Under the pieces are notes generated by a model. That model worked only from the letters and a program-made list of their open reading frames with translations. It was not told where the DNA came from and did no database searches. From NCBI GenBank assembly GCA_036362985.1, contig JAYGXS010000003.1, positions 45,709,912 to 45,773,911 of the forward strand: 64,000 nt of DNA, read 5' to 3'. A program made the translations under genes and the position numbers. Shown one piece after another: positions 56,341-64,000 of the stretch. Every line of letters starts with the position of its first letter. Positions within the stretch are counted from its first letter, which is position 1. This stretch comes from Ligula intestinalis (taxonomy: Eukaryota > Platyhelminthes > Cestoda > Diphyllobothriidea > Diphyllobothriidae).

Positions 56341-58125
56341 TGATTTTTGAAATTTTGGAATTTGGAATTTCTATTTGTTAGCGCCAGGAAGGCACTATCA
56401 ATGGCGATCTGCGCAGATAAAATATACAGATTTGTAAAAATGTCAGTTGAAATTGTTCTTGTAAAGCAATATTTGGCGATGTTTTGCAATTAATGGTGAA
56501 TTAGAAAATAGGCAGTTCAAAAAACTTCTACAATGAAAATGGAGGCAGAGTTCAACGTGCCTCCATTTTCAAAAAGGCTGTAGGAGAAAAAAACTGCCCA
56601 GGAAAATACGATGGATGTGTAGAGTAGGCTAATACAACATTAACCGTTCAGGGTGGAATAATAAAATGTGTGCATATGCGCTCGTGTTCGCTAATATGTA
56701 TTACATGATGTCATGGTAAGACACCTCAGTTTTCGTAGACCCCGACATCGTAGAGGGCAAAATGGAATTCTACTGATGGTTAGTAGTCAACCAAACGGGA
56801 GCAGTTTAGACTGCGTACATCCATATGGATTCCATCATTTGAATGACTGGTCGTGTATGGAGGAATCATGGTTCCCGTTTGCTTAATAAGCATGTGTGAT
56901 AAGTATGTGCAACACTCTCCCCATGAGTCAGATTAACACTGGTGACTAAAATTTTTGGTGCATATCCAGTTTTCTCTCATATGTGTTCACACGGATTGAG
57001 GGGACAACCTGTTCGGAAAGAGCAATCCACGCTGCAACTACCCTGCTGCTGAAGAAGAATTTACGTCCATTGATCTTTGTTTTGCCGGGACTTAGTTTCA
57101 GGTGATGACTGTACAAAGTGGGCATGCTAGCTTGGGTAAAACAACCATCCAGATCATTCATAGTAGAGCACGTTAGTATGAAATCTCTTCATAGTTGCCC
57201 GAAGGAAAGGGTAAATATGTTGAGGGTTGACAGTCTGCTTTCGTAGGGGAGTGTTCCCAGACCTCTGACAATTTTTGCCGCTCGTCTCTGGATCTTCTCT
57301 AAGACGATAAAGCCTTTGACGATCCAGGGCCTGTGTAGCAACTTCTAGGTGCGGCCAAACTAAGCCTCCAGCTAGCTTGGAAAAGTTTTCTTTTTCAAAC
57401 CCCATAAGGCCTCCCCTTATTACATTCGATGTGAATCTGGCCGAGTTCGTTGACTTCTTGTAGTTCAGCGTCGGTTTGAGTGGAGAAGTAATCCACACAC
57501 CAAGTCCCTCTGACTGTCAACTTGTTGCAGCAGTGCACAGTTTAAGGAATGAACCTTCGAATGGGATGCCCTATAATGGTTGATTTGGAGAAATTTACAT
57601 TAACTACCATTGAAGGGCATAAGCTAAGGTTTTGACCAGTCCTCAAACCTGTTCGTGTTAACTCTTAAATGATTTTAATCTGCTGTATTTTGAACAAGAT
57701 TCCACAAGTTTATGTCGTTTGCGAATAAGGTGACATCACAGTAAAGGTCCCTGACAAAGTCCTTCCTGAAAAATGGAATAATGTGGTACCTAAAACTGAG
57801 CCTCTTTGGACGCCACTCACCACATGTACCCCCGACGACTGCTGGCGCCTGACTGGGACCGTATGGCTGGTAAGTTTTTTGAGTCATAGGAAGAGGTTCA
57901 TGCGAACTCCTTTGCTGCACAGTTTATGCATGAGACATTTGTAGAGAACGCTTTCGAAAGCCTTTTGTGAAGTCAATGTAAATGGCCTGCACCATTTTGC
58001 CTTCGTCACGTGCTTCGATCCAGCGTTCAAGTGAGAAGAACAGGTTCGCTGGACAGACCGTACCACTGTGCAAGGCATGTTGGACATCGGAAAGGAGGTG
58101 ATTGTGCTCGAGGAACTGAATCAAT
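56341..58125 (-). pseudogene. CR1-like LINE, 5'-truncated, RT end and 3' UTR (copy B)
   Basis: Aligns with 27880-29700 over nearly its whole length. RT blocks: IQFLEHNHLLSDVQHALHSG, HAIYIDF-like AIYIDFTKGF, CDVTLFANDINLWNLV (FADD changed to FAND), MGFEKENFSKLAGGLVWPHL. Many breaks. Its 5' side joins the same PLE terminus as copy A. Confidence 0.85.
56535..56570. repeat. 13-bp hairpin in the LINE 3' UTR (copy B)
   Basis: Same stem and loop as 28087-28122, although the surroundings differ by substitutions and indels. Confidence 0.9.
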
Positions 58126-58221
58126 GTGAAAGTTCACGTTCCAGGTATCTGCCTCGATAAGGAGGGAGACGAGTCGAGCACCAGATCAAATAACTTATCT
58201 TCCTGAGCTTTCGGCTCCGCA
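58125..58221 (-). repeat. PLE terminus with half a hammerhead, joined to LINE copy B
   Basis: Holds the 3' box (ACCTGGAACGTGAACTTTC, 58127-58147) and the 3' half of the ribozyme (GGAGCCGAAAGCUC, 58218-58205). The CUGANGA half is lost at about 58221. Corresponds to 29700-29800. Confidence 0.75.
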
Positions 58222-58224
58222 TGG

Positions 58225-58750
58225 ATAGGTCCCTGCAGGGAGTGGGAGTTCTGCTATGACTGGGTGAATCTGTTGTTACGATAATTGGATGGTAGTAATT
58301 TCTCCTTACCTTTTGTGATCAGGGGCAACTAACGCTGGCTTAGGAGCAAAAACTTCAAATAATTCTTTCTTATAAAATACTCTTCTGCCTTATTTCTTTG
58401 GAACCAGACCGTAATTTAAAAAATTAGATTGTAAAATGTCTGCAGGTGTTGACTTGTGAACCAGTTTTACATCGATGGCAATCGAATTCTTCGAGAAAAT
58501 GTGCTTTCTACACTGTTACGTGCCCCCTACAGTTCATTCGTATGGTTTGAACGTCAAGTTACTAAACTTTCACCTAGTTTAAAATTATACGAAAAAGAAG
58601 TGCGGGAATCACATATTTGCTCCGATGTTCTAACGCCTTATTAAAGTCAGCAATGGGCTCATATCCATACGATCTCAACAAGAAGTGCAGTAGTTCTGGT
58701 GTCAGCACTGACGCTACCATTTTTCGGAGTGCAGACCATCATCTTTCTAA
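58225..58750. other. no gene recognised
   Basis: The 62-codon frame at 58456-58644 has no known domain. Confidence 0.35.
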
Positions 58751-58754
58751 ATAG

Positions 58755-59060
58755 GTACGCTAATAGCACCGTAATATAGGACAACAGGGTCGCTGAGACT
58801 GCATAAGGCTAAGAGGTTAGATTAGGCTTTAAAGACTAGACTACAGTATCAAAGCTAATCAAATCTAACTAAGAGACTGGACTGCGTAAACTAAGAGGTA
58901 CATTTGTGACTAAACTGAGTAGTGAAATTACAACTAGCTAGATTATAATGATGTATAGCTAATAAAGCAAATTTACTGCTGTATTTAGGAGAACTAGGCT
59001 ATAGTAAAATAATTAAAAATAGCAAGCTTACGCGCGTCCTAGGCCTCATGCGGGCTTATA
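58755..59060 (+). repeat. unclassified dispersed repeat B (copy B)
   Basis: Partner of 42985-43280, same orientation. Confidence 0.8.
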
Positions 59061-59454
59061 TGTAAGACACCCGAGGAGCGCCCACGTCCGCGAGGCAGAT
59101 ACGACTGTCATTACTCTGGCCTTCCCATTACTTATCTCTCATATTCTACGGAGCAGGGTTTGGAAGATTGCAGTTTTAAGGGTTAAACTAAATCAATTTG
59201 AACACTCCTCCATCCATATGGTGGAAATACTCGAGGTCGATAGTTGAGCTGTCGGGATTATGCTGTATGATAACCACACCCAAGTACTCATTCTTAATCA
59301 CAAACGCATTTCCAAATATTGGTTCAAATTTAATGAGTCTCTGTAGTGGCCAATCCCCATTGTGACGCTCAATCCCTCGCGACTGCTTGCACGTACGCAC
59401 GACTGCCCCTCACTCCGGTCTGGCCTATCACTTCCCTTAGGCTGACTTGTGTCC
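59061..59454. other. spacer, weak match to the LTR-like repeat
   Basis: TTCTACGGAGCAGGGTTTGG followed by AAGATTGCAG (about 59142-59172) resembles the repeat end at 24370-24395. The remainder is unassigned. Confidence 0.3.
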
Positions 59455-59781
59455 GTGTGTGTTTGACCATCGATTTTGATGAAGTCCACAAAGTGCATCG
59501 ACAAGTTGAGTACAGAAGATAACAGTCTCAGGGGTTAGATTTAAAGTTATATAGGAAGTAATTTGCAGCTCCGCACTCTTCACCTTCTCCTGGAGTCTCG
59601 AAGACTAAACGGGGTCCGTCGTGGGCTGCTCCATCAAATGCAAGCCAATACACCACCTGTCTTAGTCTTAAGTGACAGTAGACTTTGCGCGGGTACTACT
59701 GTACTGTCTACCTTCACTCCCTAATAGTGGTGTGAAGAGAGGCCCAAGGAGACTGAGACTGATACGGATACTACTGTTTCT

Positions 59782-59815
<34 letters not shown>

Positions 59816-60215
59816 CTACTACTACTACTACTACCACTACTACTGGCTATCGGTGTAGCCAAATCTTAGTATCAGTACTATCTCGGACCTTAATTTGTCA
59901 GAAGTGACGCTGATTTGAAGTAAGCTCTGGGGCTCATGCCCCATTGTCTCAAAAAGGAGAGTGAGTCTGGGTTTAACATATTTCGAGTAATAAGATGTTT
60001 TGTGCTCTGAGCAGAAGAGCGTTTGCCTTGATATCCACACTCTCAACTCTATCCATCTAGCTCGCACGGACTAAGATACTGCTGCTATAGGTACGTGCCT
60101 ATACTAGGAGTGCTAGTTTCTATTAATCGTGCTTGCTAAGGCCAGTAGATATTATACTATAAGTACTGCCTGCGTGTGCTTTTTAAGAAGTCGCCCCCAG
60201 TATGCACTCCCAATC
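59455..60215 (+). repeat. unclassified dispersed repeat (copy B) with triplet microsatellite
   Basis: Partner of 41583-42300. A (ACA)n run at 59781-59816 and an (ACT)n run to 59844 have expanded where copy A has only a few triplets. Confidence 0.75.
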
Positions 60216-60219
60216 TGCA

Positions 60220-61050
60220 TCCTGGTCGTTAGACAATGATTTGAAAGGCAAAACCCACCATTCTGAAACCAGGCATTACCCAAGGAAGTCCTTCATGAAA
60301 ACCGTAGGCTAATGACTCATCACAGTAACAGGAAGTTTATACCAAAGGGGCAATTTGAGGGTATACAAATGAACCTCAAATTTTGCTGTACGGACAGCAT
60401 TCATATTGTAATAAATAACCTATGGTGACCAAATCAAAATAAACCATGTCAGATTATGACTGACCATGCGACGAAAATGCTCACAATTAACAACTTCGTC
60501 ATCCTCCTAAAAACCAGGTAAATCTTAATGTTCTCAAGTGTGCAATTGGAACAGGTCGGCGAAAGGGCTGGACTTTTGGTGTCTTAATCAAACATGACAA
60601 ATAGTCTTAAGAGATTGTCTAGCTACTGAAAAACAAGGCTTCGGTCACACTGCAGTTAACGCCAGGCCTTTATAAATAGTGCTCAATAAGCACTTACTTT
60701 TGTCGAAGTAAGGTGGCATTTTGTCTTCAGAGCGAAACTCGAGGCCTATTTATATACCCTCACAATGCCCCTTTGGCATAAACATCATATCATTCTGCTA
60801 CATAGTTAGCCTATGGCTTAGACAAAGGCCCTCCTCATGTGAGGCGTGGTGAACCTACGAAGGGTCAGAACAGTGCCTCTTTTCATTTTAAGCCATTGTC
60901 TAACGTCCATAATGCAGCCAAGACTGCGCAAGGAAATGTGTCTTTACTCGACAGGCCCAAGATGGTTGAAAGTTTGGGGGGGGACCTTATATCTGGTCAT
61001 TCGATGGATGTGCGCTGATAATAAGCCAGGAGAAACCTAGTGAGTGAAAA
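60220..61050. other. no gene recognised
   Basis: Unassigned spacer. Confidence 0.35.
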
Positions 61051-61058
61051 GCTATGTT

Positions 61059-61440
61059 TTACAACTCTATGTCCGCCTCCCAAGACGTAGAGAATTGACG
61101 GGCCAGACTGTTGGCAGACCATGCGTGAAGTTCGGCCGCGTCAGAGGTTTGAATTGATCCCGTTGCATGAGCCACGACTTGACAGTTAGCGCCCCTGCCC
61201 CTTACTGCTGCCAGCGCATATTCGGTTATTTGCGTGCGCGGTAGTAGCCCAGTTCCACCGATGTAGTTGCTTTCTCCTCCGCAAGTGCACAAAAATCGGT
61301 AAACAACGCCAGACGTTGCCTGTCATAGAAGCTGTACTCTTCCGGCTTAACTACGCATCACCTCATACTGGCAAATGCTGACAGACGGCGCCTAACTTCT
61401 TCCGAATCCTTCGTCGGTTTTTTTGTAGGACTCAAGAATA
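61059..61440 (-). pseudogene. Penelope-like element fragment, GIY-YIG nuclease
   Basis: Minus strand: EVRRRLSAFASMR in the linker, then YRFLCTCGGESNYIGGTGLL and RTQITEYALAAVRGRG, VVAHATGSIQTSDAAELHAW. Heavily mutated. No RT part or terminus found. Confidence 0.75.
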
Positions 61441-61444
61441 AGAA

Positions 61445-62685
61445 TCTGTTCGATAAAAACGATGGCCTTGCGTTATGTTCCAGGGAGAGAGGGAGAGAGG
61501 GAGGGCAGTGATAGCAGTAATTCAAGCTCGACGTTCAGCACAGGGAAGTAGGTACCGTTCCTGCAATTAAGCTTAATAAGATATGCATTATGAGAGCTGC
61601 TGTCTGCCCGTTTCTAACAATCTGATAACTTTTGCGGTAACTATTTAACTGACATATCTCCCGCGAGGGTTGAAACATTTCGTGGAGGAGAATGTAGAAT
61701 TTTACTCAGTCTGCAGCGACTCTTTCCTCTGGGGTGTAGGCGTGGGCCTCTGAGAAGTCCTGCCTTATAATGCACTGGATTTTGTGGAATATTTCGTAAA
61801 TATTGCCTTCTCAGTTCGAATGCGCATGTAGATTGCGCTGAGTAACGAAAGTTGATAAGGTACCAGGGACTAACTGCGTCCTCACGCCTCTGAACAAAAC
61901 GCGAGACAAGGACGACGGGACGACATGAACTAATTTTCGGACCACTTGCCCTCCTTGCCGCTTTCTCCTCTCTGGTCCCCAATTAAGTCTAGAATCTGAC
62001 CCCTTCGATCCCTTGACAGCTCACTCCCCTTGTTCTCCTTATTACCACTTATTGGTTACTTTAAGTGTTTTTAACTCTACCCTCCTTGTATAAGTGTATT
62101 AGCCTGATGACCAATTTATCAACGAAGACACTGATTACATTGTTACATTCCGTTTTCAACTTACGAAACGATTTAAATATATTGGTCTAATTGACACCTA
62201 CTTTTAACGTGTCCAGAAGTTGGGCATTATCGGGAAAAGTTTATATTTCTTAAAAAAACACTTAGTTCTTCTTATAGTTCTTTTAGGTGCTTCATATGCC
62301 TAATGCTGCTCGTAAGTATTTCCAAGTTTTCGTAAATGTCTTCACGCAGGTATGCCAGAATTGATCAAACTTTTACAAACTAAGGCATTTTTCATGCAGC
62401 ACTCGCCAAACTGTATGTGGTTCCTTACGTATACAGATACAACATCATTTAATAATTATGGAAGATCAAAGAATGGCTGATATATTCTCCAGCCGAGTAT
62501 TTTGAATCGTGAAAGGAGGGCACGTGTCCCATTACGGATAAAACCAACAGAAAATCGACAGGGGGAGAGAAGGCAGCGTCTCGTAAAGTGCGTCGCGGGT
62601 TACTTGTGTTCGGACCATTCGTGTTCAGAATTTCCCCATTCTATTGCTTTGCCAATTGTTTGTTTTCGCTGTCCTTAAGGTCTGC
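61445..62685. other. no gene recognised
   Basis: Contains a short (GGGAGA)n run at about 61485-61506. Frames are short and unlike known proteins. Confidence 0.35.
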
Positions 62686-62688
62686 TTA

Positions 62689-62791
62689 GATGTACTTGCA
62701 GAAGACAATAGAATTGTACTATTTTGCTTCGACAACAAAAGGTAAACTTCAGGATGTACTTGCAGAAGACAATAGAATTGTATGATTTTGC
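62689..62791 (+). repeat. 39-bp direct repeat, 64-bp period
   Basis: GATGTACTTGCAGAAGACAA and the next 19 bases occur at 62689-62727 and 62753-62791 with two differences. Confidence 0.95.
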
Positions 62792-62868
62792 AGTAACCTC
62801 GTGATGCTGAAACCAGGAGGCGTCTGCTTTGCAAAATTGAGCAGGACCCAGACTCAACGCTGCAGACA

Positions 62869-63655
62869 TTGACGGCCGAGTGTCAGCGGCTCAAGAACCT
62901 TAAGCATGATTCTGCCATCGTAGAGGAACCCAGTTCCTCCTTTGCCATAAACAGCACCCGCGCGAGTTCGGTGTCTCCACAGAAGTCCCAAGACTCCACA
63001 CGCAGAAAGCCACGTTCAGCATGTTGGCAGTGTGGTGACTGGCATTTTGTTTGCTTCTTTCCATTCAAGAAGCACGTATGTCAGAAATTCCATAGACGAA
63101 GGCATGAGGAAGATAACTACCCGACAGACCAAGCCCGCAAATCAAGGACAGGCAATAAGAAGACGAGGCGTCCCAACAGCCCTTCATCTTACTCCGGTAT
63201 ACAATGTCACTCAATTCGAGCCCCGTTCAAGACTGAATTTGAGGCACAGAGAAAGTATCTTACGGTTAGCATCAATGGTAAGCCGGTACATCTTCAGCTT
63301 GACACAGCCTCGAACATCACTCTTATCTCCAAGCGCACCTGGCAGATGCTTGGACGGCCTCCGATGATCATAGTGGATAAAAAGGCTATGACTGGGTCCG
63401 AAGGATTTCTCTGACTTTTGAGTGAACTTGAATGTGACATCTCTTTCGATGGCAGCCAATTAAAGGAAAGTGCTACGTCACCAATTATCCGAACCTCAAC
63501 CTACTTGGTCTCGACTGGATCGATAAACTCGGTCTCCTGGACTTGCTCCTTAGCTGCATTTGCTATAGTGCACTACCAACCGGGCCAACTCCTGCCAACT
63601 TGAATCAACCGGCGGCAAAGCTGATCTCGACTCTACAGGAGAAATTCCTCTCTTT
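62869..63655 (+). pseudogene. Ty3/gypsy gag end and protease fragment
   Basis: An open frame of 181 codons, with a zinc-knuckle-like CWQCGDWHFVCFFPFKKHVC (about residues 45-64) and a retropepsin core VHLQLDTASNITLISKRTW (about 145-163; the catalytic motif is DTA, followed by the usual hydrophobic strand). It stops at 63412-63414. After that, broken frames continue toward the spacer before the RT. No RT, RNase H or integrase is present in the window, so the element is a fragment. Confidence 0.8.
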
Positions 63656-63659
63656 TTCG

Positions 63660-63929
63660 CCGAAACCCTCTAGGCGACCAGGACGGAGAAAAAAGTAAAG
63701 GATTTCATTGCAGGTGTATCCGCATCTAAAATCCTACAATAAATCTCAAACAGGGGTGTGTTGGGATCATTCCTAAGAAGCGTTCCGAGTGAAAACTCAG
63801 ATCACATTATCGGCCCACCTACAAACAATGAACGTGCGCAGTGTGCGCGCGAGTAGGTGACACATTAGCCGGCAAGGATAAGGTCATGCGACGACGGCCG
63901 CGCGCGTGATGGCCAAAAAGCCTTTAGCG
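63660..63929. other. no gene recognised
   Basis: Sequence between the gypsy fragment and an inverted LTR-like end. CG-rich near 63840-63905. Confidence 0.35.
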
Positions 63930-64000
63930 GCATGAAGATATAGGTATTAAGGGTAAGACGGTTAACCCATACACCTACAATCTTCGAGGACCGGTTCCTT
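63930..64000 (-). repeat. dispersed LTR-like repeat end, inverted copy at the window edge
   Basis: The reverse complement reads AAGGAACCGGTCCTCGAAGA then TTGTAGGTGT, matching 24373-24402. It is cut by the end of the window. Confidence 0.6.

Larger units (their letters stand above)
54550..56341 (+). mobile_element. Penelope-like element, 5'-truncated, inverted arms with a ribozyme at each end
   Basis: Arms at 54550-54842 and 56008-56302 are inverted copies of one sequence. Each holds a hammerhead motif (outward facing) and a decayed minisatellite. The coding part starts mid-RT. After the right arm the 3'-terminal box CCTGGGATGCGAACCTTTGC (56312-56331) completes the element, and the same end is found at 2478-2505 (minus). 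The element abuts the CR1-like LINE copy B. Confidence 0.9.

Overview
This is animal DNA, most likely from a parasitic flatworm, and my best guess is a diphyllobothriid tapeworm such as Spirometra, Schistocephalus or Dibothriocephalus. The evidence is spliced genes with GT-AG introns, introns only 26-36 bp long at the 5' end of one gene, tRNA-derived repeats, and a very high load of Penelope-like elements (PLEs), RTE/CR1-like LINEs and one Ty3/gypsy piece. The species is inferred from the repeat content and cannot be proven here. I see nothing bacterial: no operons, CRISPR or rRNA.

Only two host genes are clear. A SPATA17 orthologue (three IQ motifs, eight exons) occupies 139-1934 on the plus strand. 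An alpha-1,6-fucosyltransferase (FUT8-like, 500 codons, no intron) occupies 48564-50066 on the minus strand. One weak candidate terminal exon lies at 52634-52864.

The rest is mostly repeats in layers. 2.4-3.3 kb: PLE relics. 4.7-8.5 kb: a nearly intact LINE (minus) with APE endonuclease, reverse transcriptase and three C-terminal zinc fingers, broken by one frameshift. 10.3-12.1 kb: a truncated PLE between inverted 355-bp arms. 13.9-19.5 kb: two decayed PLEs (minus). 20.2-23.5 kb: a decayed LINE carrying a nested insertion and a 20-bp triplication. 25.9-31.4 kb: CR1-like LINE fragments and a PLE end with a hammerhead ribozyme. 33.1-33.5 kb: a tRNA-derived SINE. 33.6-40.1 kb: two nearly full-length PLEs (plus) and a ribozyme. 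40.9-47.9 kb: unclassified dispersed repeats and tRNA-like pairs. 53.1-58.2 kb: a CR1-like relic, a PLE with inverted arms and a ribozyme at each end, then a second copy of the 28-29.7 kb LINE/PLE compound. 58.8-60.2 kb: second copies of the 41.6-43.3 kb repeats. 62.9-63.6 kb: a gypsy gag-protease fragment.

The most notable signal is a set of hammerhead-ribozyme motifs in the PLE termini. Four have complete cores. All share one extra nucleotide between the CUGANGA box and helix II, and helix II is kept by covariation between copies. In PLEs with inverted terminal arms the ribozymes face outward at both ends. A recurrent PLE 3'-terminal box was recognised at nine places.
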